Source of the DNA: Mycoplana dimorpha
GTDB taxonomy: Bacteria > Pseudomonadota > Alphaproteobacteria > Rhizobiales > Rhizobiaceae
Length of the DNA stretch: 64,000 nucleotides
NCBI RefSeq assembly: GCF_003046475.1
Contig: NZ_PZZZ01000003.1
Span: 434,001-498,000 of the forward strand
Direction: 5' to 3'
The notes under the pieces were generated by a model that was not told the DNA's origin, ran no database searches, and worked only from the letters and a program-made list of their open reading frames with translations. The first letter of the stretch is position 1. Every line of letters starts with the position of its first letter. Positions 9,084 to 18,517 of the stretch are shown here, piece after piece. Made by a program: the position numbers and the translations under genes.

Positions 9084-9793
9084 GTGCAATGATTGTCTTC
9101 CTGGCCGTCCTTGCCGTGATCATCACCTGGTGGCTGTCGCGGCAGGGGCTGATGTCGAAACCGTGGCTGGAAGTCGGCCATGTCCCCGCTGGATTGAGCG
9201 ATCGGCGCGAGGCGTCGCAAATTCCCGCCCTCAAACTCGGGCTCGGGGTGTTCCTCGCGGTCGTTGGCGCGCTGTTCACGCTCTTCATCAGCGCCTATCT
9301 GATGCGCGTCGACGCGCAGGACTGGTGGGCGACGCCGGTTCCGCGGCTGCTCTACCTCAACACGGCCGTCCTCTGCACGAGCAGCCTCGCCCTGCATTGG
9401 GCGAAATTCGAGGCCGACCGCGGGCGCGACGACGGGCTCCGCACCGCCTTGCTTGCGACCTTTGCGACGGCGCTCGCCTTCATCGCCGGCCAGGTGCTCG
9501 CCTGGCGGCAGATGGTCGCCTCCGGCTTCACCCTGACGGACGATGCGGCGGCGAGCTTCTTCTACCTGATCACCGGCATGCACGGCCTGCACATCCTCGG
9601 TGGCATGGTGGCCCTGACCCGCACGGCGCGCTCGGCCTATCGCGCCGGTCCCGTCACCGAGCGGCTGCAGCTCCGCGTCGAACTCTGCGCCATCTACTGG
9701 GATTTCATGCTCGCCGTCTGGCTCGTGCTGCTGGCGCTGTTTGCCGGCTGGGCCAGCAATTTCGTCGATCTCTGCCGACAGCTGCTCACCTAG
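9080..9793 (+). CDS. coxO: Cytochrome c oxidase subunit III, first paralogue (CoxO type)
   Basis: A 237-residue membrane protein of the CoxC/subunit III family with about seven helices. It retains HWAKFEADRG in a central loop and the family signature FYLITGMHGLHILGGMVAL, followed by LCAIYWDFMLAVWLVL (the helix VII motif in which subunit III has YWHFVDxVW). It is translationally coupled to coxN. Subunit III stabilises the catalytic core and takes part in proton uptake. The second subunit III gene follows at once, as in coxMNOP loci. Confidence 0.85.
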   Translation: MSAMIVFLAVLAVIITWWLSRQGLMSKPWLEVGHVPAGLSDRREASQIPALKLGLGVFLAVVGALFTLFISAYLMRVDAQDWWATPVPRLLYLNTAVLCTSSLALHWAKFEADRGRDDGLRTALLATFATALAFIAGQVLAWRQMVASGFTLTDDAAASFFYLITGMHGLHILGGMVALTRTARSAYRAGPVTERLQLRVELCAIYWDFMLAVWLVLLALFAGWASNFVDLCRQLLT

Positions 9794-9805
9794 GGAGACC
9801 GGACC

Positions 9806-10522
9806 ATGGCCGAGACCGTGCAGACGCATCCTTCTCCTCCATCGCCGGGTGGCATTCGCGGCTTCGTGTCCGATTGGGCTTCCGACCAGCAGGCGTTCAA
9901 GAACGTCTCCTGGGGCAAGGCCATGATGTGGATCTTCCTGCTCAGCGACACCTTCATCTTCGGCTGCTTCCTGCTCGCCTACATGACGGCCCGGATGTCG
10001 ACGGTGGTGCCCTGGCCCAATCCCAGCGAGGTGTTCGCCCTGAACATCGCGGGTCACGACATTCCGCTGATCCTGATCGCCATCATGACCTTCGTGCTGA
10101 TCTCGTCGAGCGGCACCATGGCAATGGCGGTCAACTTCGGCTATCGCCGCAACCGGCGCATGACGGCGCTGATGATGCTGCTGACGGCGCTTTTCGGCGC
10201 CACCTTCGTCGGCATGCAGGCCTTCGAGTGGACCAAGCTTATCCTCGAGGGCGTGCGTCCGTGGGGAAACCCCTGGGGCGCCCCGCAGTTCGGCGCCACC
10301 TTCTTCATGATCACCGGGTTCCACGGAACGCATGTCACGATCGGCGTGATCTTCCTGCTGATCATCGCGCGCAAGGTGTGGCGCGGCGATTTTGACACCG
10401 AGCGGCGCGGCTTCTTCACCAGCCGCAAGGGCCGCTACGAGGTCGTCGAGATCACCGGCCTCTACTGGCACTTCGTCGATCTCGTGTGGGTTTTCATCTT
10501 CGCCTTTTTCTATTTGTGGTGA
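9806..10522 (+). CDS. coxP: Cytochrome c oxidase subunit III, second paralogue (CoxP type)
   Basis: A 238-residue subunit III with the canonical motifs [16 protein letters not shown] and [17 protein letters not shown], closer to the family consensus than its upstream paralogue. An aggga ribosome binding site precedes the ATG. Two adjacent, diverged subunit III genes are the hallmark that separates coxMNOP from the ordinary aa3 operon (coxBAC). One complex might carry either or both; the sequence does not say. Confidence 0.9.
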   Translation: MAETVQTHPSPPSPGGIRGFVSDWASDQQAFKNVSWGKAMMWIFLLSDTFIFGCFLLAYMTARMSTVVPWPNPSEVFALNIAGHDIPLILIAIMTFVLISSSGTMAMAVNFGYRRNRRMTALMMLLTALFGATFVGMQAFEWTKLILEGVRPWGNPWGAPQFGATFFMITGFHGTHVTIGVIFLLIIARKVWRGDFDTERRGFFTSRKGRYEVVEITGLYWHFVDLVWVFIFAFFYLW

Positions 10523-10531
10523 GACAGCGCC

Positions 10532-10909
10532 ATGGCTCAGGTAACCGTCGATTCTCCCAGGCAAGCGGCCGTTCAGAAAGCGGTCCACGCCGAGCATCAG
10601 CAGCATCCTATCGGCCTCTATCTCGTGGTCTGGGGGCTGCTGTTCGTCCTCAGCGTCTGCTCCTACCTCGTCGACTATTTCGGCCTGCAGGGCTACCTGC
10701 GCTGGTCGCTCATCCTGATCTTCATGGTGCTCAAGGCCGGCCTGATCGTCGCCGTGTTCATGCACATGGCCTGGGAGCGGTTGGCGCTGCTCTACGCCAT
10801 CCTGCTGCCGCCGATCGCCATTCTGGTGTTCGTCTGGCTGATGACGGCGGAGTCGCACTATACACTCCTGACCCGCATGGCCTTCTTCGGCACGGCGCCG
10901 GGCAACTGA
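10532..10909 (+). CDS. Cytochrome c oxidase subunit IV-like membrane protein
   Basis: A 125-residue protein with three predicted helices (about 29-47, 56-75, 80-103), matching the bacterial subunit IV family (CoxF/CyoD-like) that ends haem-copper oxidase operons. It contains the FMHMAWERL segment typical of the family. It starts nine bases after coxP, so it belongs to the operon. The stop codon lies inside a perfect hairpin with a GCAA tetraloop (10907-10922), perhaps marking the transcript's 3' end. Confidence 0.82.
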   Translation: MAQVTVDSPRQAAVQKAVHAEHQQHPIGLYLVVWGLLFVLSVCSYLVDYFGLQGYLRWSLILIFMVLKAGLIVAVFMHMAWERLALLYAILLPPIAILVFVWLMTAESHYTLLTRMAFFGTAPGN

Positions 10910-11019
10910 CCGGCAACGGTCATCGGTTGCAGTCTGGCGCCGCCCTACCAAAGGCTTGTTGCGTCACAGAGGAATTCGCTCTACGAGACCGGCGAAATCC
11001 ACTGCATAACGGAGTCCCC

Positions 11020-11553
11020 ATGCGTATCGATGCAATCTCCATCGGCAAGAACCCGCCGGAAGACGTCAACGTCATCGTCGAGGTTCCCGTCGGCGGCCAC
11101 CCGATCAAGTACGAGATGGACAAGGAAGCCGGTGCGCTGATCGTCGACCGGTTCCTCTATACGCCGATGACCTATCCGGGGAACTACGGGTTCGTGCCGC
11201 ACACGCTGTCCGAAGACGGCGACCCGATCGACGTGCTGATCGCTAACACCCGTCCCCTCGTGCCGGGCTGCGTCATCAACGTTCGCCCGATCGGCGTGAT
11301 GGTCATGGAAGACGACGGCGGCAAGGACGAGAAGATCCTCGCCGTTCCGGTGCCGAAGCTGACGCGCCGCTACGACAAGATCGAGAACTACACCGACCTG
11401 CCGGAAATCACGCTGAAGCAGATCGAGCACTTCTTCGAGCACTACAAGGATCTGGAGCCCGGCAAGTGGGTGAAGATCGCCGGCTGGCAGGACGTGAACG
11501 TCGCCAAGAACCTCATCGTAGAGGCGATCGAGCGTTACAAGGCGCAGAAGTAA
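11020..11553 (+). CDS. ppa: Inorganic pyrophosphatase (family I)
   Basis: A 177-residue soluble family I pyrophosphatase that hydrolyses PPi and so drives biosynthetic reactions. The metal-binding signature DGDPIDVLI lies at about residues 66-74, with YPGNYGFVP upstream and the C-terminal KKW-like GKWVKIAGW segment. Length is typical of bacterial hexameric enzymes. The start is fixed by [17 protein letters not shown] and an upstream purine-rich site (acggag). It lies about 110 bases after the oxidase operon and is probably a separate transcript. Confidence 0.97.
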   Translation: MRIDAISIGKNPPEDVNVIVEVPVGGHPIKYEMDKEAGALIVDRFLYTPMTYPGNYGFVPHTLSEDGDPIDVLIANTRPLVPGCVINVRPIGVMVMEDDGGKDEKILAVPVPKLTRRYDKIENYTDLPEITLKQIEHFFEHYKDLEPGKWVKIAGWQDVNVAKNLIVEAIERYKAQK

Positions 11554-11589
11554 GCCGTCGCGCTGCGCATTCCGCGGCGCGCTGCCTGC

Positions 11590-11886
11590 TCAAAGACCAA
11601 GTCTTTTCAGGATCTCCTCCGGGTCGCCGTCGATCCGGAGGATTTTCTTTCTCTGGGTTTCGCCGCTGACCAGCGACACGGCGGATTTCGGCACGCCGGC
11701 CGCCTTGGCGATAACGGCGACCAATGCCTTATTCGCCTGACCCTTCTCGGGCACGGCCCGGACGCGGATCTTGAGATGGCGGTCGCCGCTGGCGTCCGTC
11801 TCGACACCGTCGATCGCATCTCGGCCGCCGTTCGGCGTCAGCCGCACCGTCAGGCTGATGTAGTCCTCGTGCCGGCGGTACGGCAA
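11590..11886 (-). CDS. DUF167 (YggU-like) family protein
   Basis: A small protein with the DUF167 fold; function unknown. Diagnostic segments are LTVRLTPNGGRDAIDG, RVRAVPEKGQANKAL and SAVSLVSGETQRKKIL. The frame is open far upstream into the YggT gene, but that part reads as Ser-rich shadow sequence. I place the start at a TTG (11886), giving LPYRRHEDY and about 98 residues, the normal family size; another non-ATG start is possible. It follows the YggT gene by eight bases. The two families are commonly adjacent in proteobacteria. Confidence 0.8.
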   Translation of the reverse strand: MPYRRHEDYISLTVRLTPNGGRDAIDGVETDASGDRHLKIRVRAVPEKGQANKALVAVIAKAAGVPKSAVSLVSGETQRKKILRIDGDPEEILKRLGL

Positions 11887-11893
11887 GGTGCCC

Positions 11894-12190
11894 TCAGAGC
11901 CCGAGGAGGGCCGGGGCGAGGACGCTGCGGATGACCTGCTCGAGGAAGAAGAGGATGACAAGCGCCACCAGCGGCGACAGGTCGACGCCGCCGAAGTCCG
12001 GCAGGAAGCGGCGGATTGGACGGTAGACCGGCTCGGTCAGGTTGTAGAGGGCTCGGCCGATCGAGGCGATCACCTGGTTGTTGGTGTTGATCACGTTGAA
12101 GGCGTAGAGCCAGGAAAAGATGGCCGAGGCGATGATGATGAACCACGCGATACTGATGATGAAAAGAAGCGTGTTGATGATCGCGATCAT
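11894..12190 (-). CDS. YggT family membrane protein
   Basis: A 98-residue protein with two hydrophobic helices (about 5-28 and 72-90) separated by a loop carrying the family motif LTEPVYRPIRRFLPDFGGVDLSP (quoted here in two parts: LTEPVYRPIRRFLP and DFGGVDLSP). YggT proteins are inner-membrane proteins of uncertain role, linked in some bacteria to osmotic stress and cell division. Co-transcribed with the DUF167 gene. Confidence 0.9.
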   Translation of the reverse strand: MIAIINTLLFIISIAWFIIIASAIFSWLYAFNVINTNNQVIASIGRALYNLTEPVYRPIRRFLPDFGGVDLSPLVALVILFFLEQVIRSVLAPALLGL

Positions 12191-12315
12191 GGTTGTCTCG
12201 TTTTCTCCGGTTCCGTGCGCTCACATGTAGCCATTGGCCGCGCCGCCAGCAAGTATGCTCTGCCGGCGCAACCGCAAACATGTTTAATGTCGAGGCTTTT
12301 CGTGCTGCGGGTTGC

Positions 12316-13020
12316 TCAGTTCTCGTGGAAGACGCGGTCCAGGAAGCCCATCATCCACTGGCGCAGGGCCGCGTCATGCAGCAGGCGGCCATCAAGATGG
12401 GCGCGGCCGACCTGGGCGCCGGGCAGCTCGAAGCGGTGGGCGCCGTGCACCACCCAGCGGTGCATCATCGCCAGCGTCAGCTCGCCGTGGAACTGGATGC
12501 CCCAGGCATTGTCGCCGTAGCGAAAGGCCTGGTTCTCGTAGTGCTCGCCGGTGGCAAGCAGTGTCGCCCCCGACGGAAGCGTGAAGCCTTCGCGATGGAA
12601 CTGGTACACCATCGAGGGCCAGGCCATGAGTTCCCGGCCTTCTTCGGTCGGCTCGAGCGGGTACCAGCCGATTTCCGTCAGGCCGTCGACGTGCGGGCCG
12701 ACCTCGCCGCCGAGATGGCGCACCAGCATCTGCGCGCCGAGACAGATGCCGAGGAAGGGGCGGTCCTCGGCAAGTGGGACGGAGAGCCAGTCGATCTCGC
12801 GCCTGATGTAATCGTCCTCGTCGTTGGCGCTCATCGGGCCGCCGAAGACGACGGCTGAAAGCGTTGAGGGAAGGGCATCGCCCATCACCGGGCGTCGGAT
12901 GTCGAGCCCGTAGCCCATCTGTTGCAGGATCTGGCCGACGCGGCCGGGGCTGGAGGTTTCCTGGTGCAGGACGATGAGGATCGGTCGCTTCGGCCCGGGT
13001 CTGCGGGGGAGCTGGAGCAT
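12316..13020 (-). CDS. Class I glutamine amidotransferase-like protein
   Basis: A 234-residue stand-alone GATase1-fold protein of the type often annotated as GMP synthase-like glutamine amidotransferase. The nucleophile elbow GICLGAQ holds the catalytic cysteine near residue 92, and IQFHGE near residue 175 supplies the His-Glu pair. Upstream, VVFGGPMSAND forms the oxyanion loop. No synthetase domain is attached and no partner gene is nearby, so the acceptor is unknown. I start at MLQLPRRPG; two earlier in-frame ATGs (13065, 13110) would add low-complexity residues. Confidence 0.85.
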   Translation of the reverse strand: MLQLPRRPGPKRPILIVLHQETSSPGRVGQILQQMGYGLDIRRPVMGDALPSTLSAVVFGGPMSANDEDDYIRREIDWLSVPLAEDRPFLGICLGAQMLVRHLGGEVGPHVDGLTEIGWYPLEPTEEGRELMAWPSMVYQFHREGFTLPSGATLLATGEHYENQAFRYGDNAWGIQFHGELTLAMMHRWVVHGAHRFELPGAQVGRAHLDGRLLHDAALRQWMMGFLDRVFHEN

Positions 13021-13166
13021 CGTGTCGGCTATCCTGGTGTATCGGGCATGCTGGCGAGTGGTCATCCTGGCCGTCCGGCTTCGCGGTCGCGAAGGTCCGG
13101 TGGCGTGCAATCCAAGATGTCAGAGCCGATCTTGCATGTCCACCGATTGCGCGCCGTCGCCGCGGC

Positions 13167-13640
13167 TCAGCCGTCGTCGCCGGTCTCGGTGGCCCGCCGG
13201 CTGGCGACCTGCTGGCGCTTCATGATGCGCTCGCGGCCGGATACGCCGAGCAGGTCCGCGATGCGCCAGATGGCATGATCCTCGAGCTCGCTGCGCTCAC
13301 CGTCGGCGTAGACGATCTCCCAGAGCAGCCCGACGAGATCGACCTTCTGCTCCTCGGACAGCTGGCGCTTGAGCTCGGTGGTGAACTGGAAGAAGTCGAT
13401 CGCCTCGCTGGCGGCCGTCGTGCCGGCCGCCACCAGCGCGTCGAGTTCGGCGCCCTCGAGGCCGTAGAGCGTGCGGAAACGCTCACGCAGCTTTGCGCGC
13501 TCGGCGTCGAGCACCTTGCCATCCGCCTCCATTACCTGGATGCACAGCGCCATCACGGCAAGGCGCGGATCCCCGCCATCGAATGTCTGCCTGTCGGCGC
13601 CCGAAAGGCCGGAGAGGAATCGCTGCAGTCGCTCGAACAT
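13167..13640 (-). CDS. TerB-like (tellurite resistance TerB family) helical protein
   Basis: A 157-residue soluble, all-helical protein with the TerB/DjlA-like pattern: a first repeat around DPRLAVMALCIQVMEADGKV and a second around LVGLLWEIVYADGERSELED, each with an ADG(K/E) metal-binding turn. The biochemical role is unknown. There are no ter operon genes beside it except the distant DUF475/TerC-like gene at 3746, so membership of a tellurite system is not supported. Confidence 0.8.
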   Translation of the reverse strand: MFERLQRFLSGLSGADRQTFDGGDPRLAVMALCIQVMEADGKVLDAERAKLRERFRTLYGLEGAELDALVAAGTTAASEAIDFFQFTTELKRQLSEEQKVDLVGLLWEIVYADGERSELEDHAIWRIADLLGVSGRERIMKRQQVASRRATETGDDG

Positions 13641-13783
13641 GTCATCCCTTACGGTCTGAACCCATCAGCGCGACCACCATCGCGGAAGCGCTCCAACTCT
13701 GGTCAAAGCCCGTCGCGATCCTTCGGGTTCGCTGCCCGTGCTTCAAGTCCTTGTTTCTGTTACGTCCTCGCGGAGGGACCTGC

Positions 13784-15376
13784 TCAAAACAGCCGGAAGC
13801 TGGCCGTGCTGCCGCCGCTTGTGATCTTCGTCTCATTTTTGACGCCCGGATCATCCGGAGGGCCGCCGAAGAACGGCTTCGGCTCACCTTCCGGCGACAC
13901 GGCGTTGATGGCAGCGCCCGCTGCGGTCGCTCCAGCAGTCGCTGCGGATCTAGGGGCGGCCTCGATGTCGATGGCGGAGGAGGGGGGCTTGCGTTGCGGA
14001 CGCGCGTCGGCGTCCACCGGCGGCAGGGCGCGGATCGCCTCGTCGACGCGGTTGACGGCGCCCTCTTCCACCGGTCCGTGCCATTCGCTCACCGGCGTCT
14101 TCCACTCGAAGGCGTCGAGCTTGCCGGTCACCGGCGACACCGGCAGCCACTCCGGCGATGTCACGCCGTCGGCGGTCCAGGCAGGATCGCGCGGCGCCTT
14201 CAGCGCCTGGTTCATCCAGTGGCGGATGCGGCCCTGGTGGCCGTTTTCCGCGTCCTCGATGTCGGCAAGCAACAGGAAGGTTCGCTCGTTCGGCGCCAGG
14301 CGGGCGGCGGCCTCCGCCTTTTCGCGGGCCAGCGCGAACTTCCGGGCGTCGAGCGCCGCCTGAGCGACGGCGAACAGCGTTTCGGCATTGTTCGGATGCA
14401 GCGCCTCGAGCTTTTCGGCCCGCTTCAGGCGGTCGGCAGGGGAATCGCCGCTGCGCGCATGCACATAGAGCCGTGCCACCTCGGGGTGCGGACCGACCTT
14501 CCAGAGCCGTTCCAGGATCTGCGCCGCCTTGCGCAGGTTGCCTTCGCGCAAATAGGCCTTCGCCGCGATCAGCCCGGCGGGGACGAAGGTCTCGTCGATC
14601 CGGAGGGCTGCAAGCGCATCATCCCTTGCCGCCTTCGGATCGGACTCGCTCTCAAGCCTCGCCCCGGCCCGGGCCGTCAGCAGCACCACCTTGCGGCGGT
14701 CGACCTGCTTTCGCTCCTCCGCCGATGCCGGCTTGTGCTGGTCGAGCAAGCGGAGCGCCTGGTCCCATTCGCCCGTCCCGGCGCGATGTTGCAGGACCGC
14801 GTCGGCCGCCCAGGGAAGCTGCGGCGCCTTCTCGGCGGCGCGCTCGGCGTACTGGCGGGCGGCCTCCGTGGCGCCAAGGCGTCGCGCCTCAAGGTAGAGA
14901 CCGCGCAGCCCCAGTTCCCGGGTCTCCGGATCGTCGGCCATCTGTTCGAACTTCCGCCGCGCCTCGTCGTGCTGGCCGTCGATCAGCGCGGCCTGTGCTT
15001 CGAGCAGATGGACCAGCGGCTCCTGGTCGGGCCTGATCAGCCCCTTGGTGCGCGCCAGCATCTTGCGGGCCGAGGCGGCGTCGCCCGCGCCGGCCGCGAT
15101 CAGTCCGGTGGAGAGCGCCTGATAGCCGCGATCGCGCTTGCGGGCGCGGAAATGGCGCCGGATCGCATGCGGAGAGGTCAGGACGGCGCGCACCAGCCAC
15201 AAGAAAAAGATCACCGCCGCCATTGCCGACACCGCGATGGTTGCCGCTACCATCAGGCTCATGGCGATGCGCTGGCCCTGCCAGACGATGGAAAGCTCGC
15301 CAGGCCGGTCCGCAAGCCAGGCGAAGCCGGCAGCGAGCGCGAGCACGAGGAGAACGAAGCCAAGCAATCTTGCCAT
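13784..15376 (-). CDS. hemY: HemY-like protein (HemY N-terminal domain, TPR-rich)
   Basis: An inner-membrane protein of about 530 residues. Two hydrophobic helices at the N-terminus (about residues 2-20 and 40-62) are followed by the HemY_N signature RHFRARKRDRGYQALSTGLI and a long run of helical TPR-like repeats. The C-terminal 120 residues are Pro/Ala-rich and probably disordered. Despite the name this is not protoporphyrinogen oxidase; its role in haem metabolism is unclear. I prefer the second ATG (15376) because the gagggg site is about nine bases upstream; the first ATG is at 15382. It follows the Mic60-like gene by about 15 bases, in the order hemC-hemD-mic60-hemY. Confidence 0.85.
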   Translation of the reverse strand: MARLLGFVLLVLALAAGFAWLADRPGELSIVWQGQRIAMSLMVAATIAVSAMAAVIFFLWLVRAVLTSPHAIRRHFRARKRDRGYQALSTGLIAAGAGDAASARKMLARTKGLIRPDQEPLVHLLEAQAALIDGQHDEARRKFEQMADDPETRELGLRGLYLEARRLGATEAARQYAERAAEKAPQLPWAADAVLQHRAGTGEWDQALRLLDQHKPASAEERKQVDRRKVVLLTARAGARLESESDPKAARDDALAALRIDETFVPAGLIAAKAYLREGNLRKAAQILERLWKVGPHPEVARLYVHARSGDSPADRLKRAEKLEALHPNNAETLFAVAQAALDARKFALAREKAEAAARLAPNERTFLLLADIEDAENGHQGRIRHWMNQALKAPRDPAWTADGVTSPEWLPVSPVTGKLDAFEWKTPVSEWHGPVEEGAVNRVDEAIRALPPVDADARPQRKPPSSAIDIEAAPRSAATAGATAAGAAINAVSPEGEPKPFFGGPPDDPGVKNETKITSGGSTASFRLF

Positions 15377-15390
15377 GATCATCCGCCCCC

Positions 15391-16671
15391 TCAGCCCTGG
15401 CCGCCATTCGAGGTGATTGCCCCGGACACGAGCGCGCCGACGGCGTCCTCGACGGCAATCCGCTCGTCGAGCTTGGTCTTGAAGTCGGCCCCGGCCTTTT
15501 GCGCGGGTTCGGGCAGCGTCTGCCACTCGATCTGCGCGCCCTTCAGGTCGCCGTTCTGCAGCTTGTTCTCGATGCGCGCCACGATCGCCTCCGGCGTGTC
15601 GCCCTCGACGCTTCCTACGGGGCGGACGGTGACGAGGGAGGCGGCGCTCGACAGCAGCCGGTCGACGATTCCCTGATCGCCCGCCGGCCGATGGGACGCT
15701 TCGATCATCGCGTCGGCGACTGGCTGGAAGGCGCGGACGAGATCGGCCCGCGAAGGCACCCCGGTGGCGGCATGGGCGCGGAGCGGGGCAATCGACGGGT
15801 CTTCCGGGGCGATGCTGGCAAAGGCTTCCAGTTCGGCCAGATAGGGGCCGCCGCGGTCGATCGCCGTCTTCAGCGCGCTGGACGCCACGGCCTTGGCCAT
15901 CGCCACGTCGCTGCGCGGCTCCTCGAGCTTCCGCTCGGCGGCGTCGAGGCGTTCGGTCAGCCGCGCCGACTGATCCGCGGCAGCGCGCGCCGCTGCGCTG
16001 GTCTGGTCGCGCAGGGCGGCGACGTCGGTCGTCAGCTTTGCGACGGTTTCCTCGAGAGCGGCGATCGATTGCTGGGATTCGCCGGTCGCCGCAGGTCCGT
16101 TCGTTGCCAGCTCGCCGGTGACCTTTTCGACTGCGGCCAGGCGCGCCTCGATCGGTTGCAGGTCACTGGCCTGCGCGGCGGGCGCGGTTTCGATCCGGAT
16201 CAGCCGCGCGTCCAGCGCTTCGACCGCGGCGCCCAGCGCTGCCAGGTCGTCGCTGCCGGTCCTGGTCGGTCCGAGCGCCGGCAGGTAGCCGCCGTACTGC
16301 AGCGCGCCGGCGCCGGCAAGCGCCACCAGTCCGCCGAGGATCGCGGCGGCAAACGCTCCGGACCTGCTCGGTTCCTCGCGCGGATGCGGGACCTCCGCCT
16401 GTGGCGTGAAAGCGGGTTCGGCCGGCGTTTCCGCGATCGGCTCGGCGGCGGCGGGCTCGACCGGCGACTGTGGTGCGGTCCGGTCGGTGCCCGGCTGGTC
16501 GTCCGGCGACGGGATCGGCCGGGCGGCAGGTTCAGCAGCGGGGTCTGCTAGTGGCTCGGGCGCGTCTGTTTGCGGGGGCGGCGCATCTGCGCCGGCCGTG
16601 GACGCGGCTTGGAGATCTATCGTCACGGGCTCACCGGATTTCTTGCGGCGCGGCGGCTTTTCCGGGTCCAT
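15391..16671 (-). CDS. Mitofilin-like inner membrane protein (alphaproteobacterial Mic60)
   Basis: A 426-residue protein with the Mic60 architecture: a Lys/Arg-rich start, a Pro/Ala/Glu-rich disordered stretch (about 20-100), one membrane helix (about 106-125, FAAAILGGLVALAGAGAL), a coiled coil (about 150-265) and a C-terminal helical mitofilin signature domain (about 290-426). Alphaproteobacterial Mic60 is homologous to the mitochondrial crista-junction protein and shapes inner membranes. Its place between hemD and the HemY-like gene is the conserved context known for this family. The start is MDPEKPPRRKKSGEP; an earlier ATG five codons upstream is less likely. Confidence 0.85.
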   Translation of the reverse strand: MDPEKPPRRKKSGEPVTIDLQAASTAGADAPPPQTDAPEPLADPAAEPAARPIPSPDDQPGTDRTAPQSPVEPAAAEPIAETPAEPAFTPQAEVPHPREEPSRSGAFAAAILGGLVALAGAGALQYGGYLPALGPTRTGSDDLAALGAAVEALDARLIRIETAPAAQASDLQPIEARLAAVEKVTGELATNGPAATGESQQSIAALEETVAKLTTDVAALRDQTSAAARAAADQSARLTERLDAAERKLEEPRSDVAMAKAVASSALKTAIDRGGPYLAELEAFASIAPEDPSIAPLRAHAATGVPSRADLVRAFQPVADAMIEASHRPAGDQGIVDRLLSSAASLVTVRPVGSVEGDTPEAIVARIENKLQNGDLKGAQIEWQTLPEPAQKAGADFKTKLDERIAVEDAVGALVSGAITSNGGQG

Positions 16672-16786
16672 GACGATCTCCTTCATTCCAATGCGTTGCA
16701 GTAAACCTAGTCAGCGAAGCCGGGGAGGAAAAGCCCCTCAGACGAAATTGGTACCGGACCTCGCCGCCGAACGGCGCCTGAAACCG

Positions 16787-17518
16787 CTACAGAAGATCAA
16801 AAAGGCCGGCCTCGTCCGGCGTTGCCGCGACGGCCACAGATTTCGACAGAGCGGCGGGCACGACCGCCGCGACATTGCGGCTGATGCAGAGGAAACGCAT
16901 GCGCTCCAGCCTTTCCAGGTGCTCGGCCACCAGCGGCAGTTCGAAGAAGTGGCGGGTCGATTCCCGTGAGTAGAGCAGGACGGCATCGACCGGCTCGTCG
17001 ACCAGCGCCGGCCGCAACGCGTCGTCGGCCGGCCGGATCGGCTCCATCCGATAGCACTCGACGGTAACATGGGCGACGCCGGCTGCGGTGAGGCGGTCCT
17101 CGAAGTTGCTCGAGCGCGGGAAGCCTGCCAAGTAGAGAAGGGGATCGGTGGGGACGCCGTGCTGGCGGCGATGGTCGACGATCAACTCGGCGAGGCCGTC
17201 GCCGTCGCTGCGCGCGGCGGCCAGCACGTTGCGGAAGCCGGCCCGGGACGCGGCGCGGCCGGTCGCGTCACCGACCGCAAAGACCGTCGTCTGTAGATGG
17301 GGGTCGAGGGCGTCGCCAAGTGACTGCAGCACCCGCGCCGCCTCGCCGCTGGTGATCGTGATCGCCGAATGGCGGCCGGCAAGTGCTGCGAGCGTCGCTT
17401 CGCGATCGTGCACGGGAGCCGACAGCGGAACAGAGACGGCCACGTGGCCGAGCGCGGCAAGCCGCGCCGCCGTCGCGGGTGCAGACACTTGCGGCCGCAG
17501 GACCAGGACGCGCATCAT
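16787..17518 (-). CDS. hemD: Uroporphyrinogen-III synthase
   Basis: Closes and inverts the D ring of hydroxymethylbilane to form uroporphyrinogen III. The 243-residue protein is poorly conserved, as usual for HemD, but shows the bilobed pattern: [11 protein letters not shown] at the N-terminus, [25 protein letters not shown], and a C-terminal [15 protein letters not shown]. The start overlaps the hemC stop (ATGATG around 17515-17518), so the two are translationally coupled. This makes the assignment much firmer than the sequence alone. Confidence 0.85.
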   Translation of the reverse strand: MMRVLVLRPQVSAPATAARLAALGHVAVSVPLSAPVHDREATLAALAGRHSAITITSGEAARVLQSLGDALDPHLQTTVFAVGDATGRAASRAGFRNVLAAARSDGDGLAELIVDHRRQHGVPTDPLLYLAGFPRSSNFEDRLTAAGVAHVTVECYRMEPIRPADDALRPALVDEPVDAVLLYSRESTRHFFELPLVAEHLERLERMRFLCISRNVAAVVPAALSKSVAVAATPDEAGLFDLL

Positions 17519-18444
17519 CGCCAACCGTCGAAGAAACCGGTGCCCGCCGCGTCCCGCACCACCTGGCCGGCGCGGGCGCCGAGCGCCGCCGCGTCGGAAG
17601 CAGGTCCCTCGATCGTGGTTTCATGGACCTGCGAGCCGTCGGGGGTGAGGATCATGCCGCGGAAGCGGATGTGGCCGTCCTGCGAGACCGCATGGCCGGC
17701 GATGGGGGTGCGGCAGGAGCCGTCGAGCACCGCCAGGAAGCTGCGTTCGCAGGCGACCGCCTCGTGCGTCGGGGCATCGTCGATGGCCGCCAGCAGCGCG
17801 CCGATGCGCTCGTCGCCGATCCGCGCCTCGACGCAGATCGCGCCCTGCGCCGGTGCCGGCAGGAAGACGGCCGGATCGAGGATCTGCGTCGCCACGTGCT
17901 CCTTGCCCATGCGCTTCAGGCCGGCATAGGCGAGAAGGGTCGCGTCGGCCTGTCCCTCGGCAAGCTTGCGCAGCCGGGTATCGACCTGGCCGCGGAAGAT
18001 CACGACGTTGAGGTCCGGCCGCAGCTTGCGGATCTGGGCCTGCCGGCGCAGCGAGGCGGAGCCGACCGTCGCACCGTGCGGCAGTTCCTCAAGTGTCGGC
18101 GCGGTCCGGCCGATGAAGGCGTCGCGAACATCCTCGCGTGGCAGGAAGGCGGCAAGCTCGAGCCCGTCGGGCAGGCGCGTCGGCATGTCCTTCGAAGAAT
18201 GCACGGCGAAGTCGATCTCGCCGGAGAACAGCTGCGCCTCGATCTCCTCGGTGAACAGGCCCTTGCCGCCGATTTCGGACAGGGCCCGATCGGTGATGCG
18301 GTCGCCTTTCGTGGAGAGCACGACGATCTCGAACATCTCTTCGGCGAGCCCGTGTGCGGCCATCAGCCGATCGCAAGTCTCATGCGCCTGCGCCAGTGCC
18401 AGCGGGCTGCCGCGCGTGCCGATCCTGAAAGGTTTTGTTTGCAT
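17515..18444 (-). CDS. hemC: Porphobilinogen deaminase (hydroxymethylbilane synthase)
   Basis: Joins four porphobilinogen units into hydroxymethylbilane. The protein has 309 residues, starts [16 protein letters not shown], contains [12 protein letters not shown] and HSSKDMPT, and carries the dipyrromethane cofactor cysteine in [19 protein letters not shown] at about residue 243. All are canonical. The start [12 protein letters not shown] is preferred over upstream in-frame starts. It is divergent from tsaD with only 73 bases between them, and leads hemC-hemD with the mic60 and hemY genes downstream. Confidence 0.97.
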   Translation of the reverse strand: MQTKPFRIGTRGSPLALAQAHETCDRLMAAHGLAEEMFEIVVLSTKGDRITDRALSEIGGKGLFTEEIEAQLFSGEIDFAVHSSKDMPTRLPDGLELAAFLPREDVRDAFIGRTAPTLEELPHGATVGSASLRRQAQIRKLRPDLNVVIFRGQVDTRLRKLAEGQADATLLAYAGLKRMGKEHVATQILDPAVFLPAPAQGAICVEARIGDERIGALLAAIDDAPTHEAVACERSFLAVLDGSCRTPIAGHAVSQDGHIRFRGMILTPDGSQVHETTIEGPASDAAALGARAGQVVRDAAGTGFFDGWR

Positions 18445-18517
18445 CCGCCTTGATCCGTTGTTACCGGAAGTCCTCGTATCCGGCTTTCGCCGCCATCGCA
18501 ATCAAACAGCGTGCTTC

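Noticed and set aside
7047-10951. Two long minus-strand frames opposite coxMNOP
   Set aside because: Composition (Asp/His/Arg/Gln-rich) is typical of antisense shadows; the plus strand carries complete oxidase motifs.
13167-13640. TerB-like and DUF475/TerC-like genes as a tellurite resistance system
   Set aside because: They are 8 kb apart on opposite strands and no other ter genes are present.
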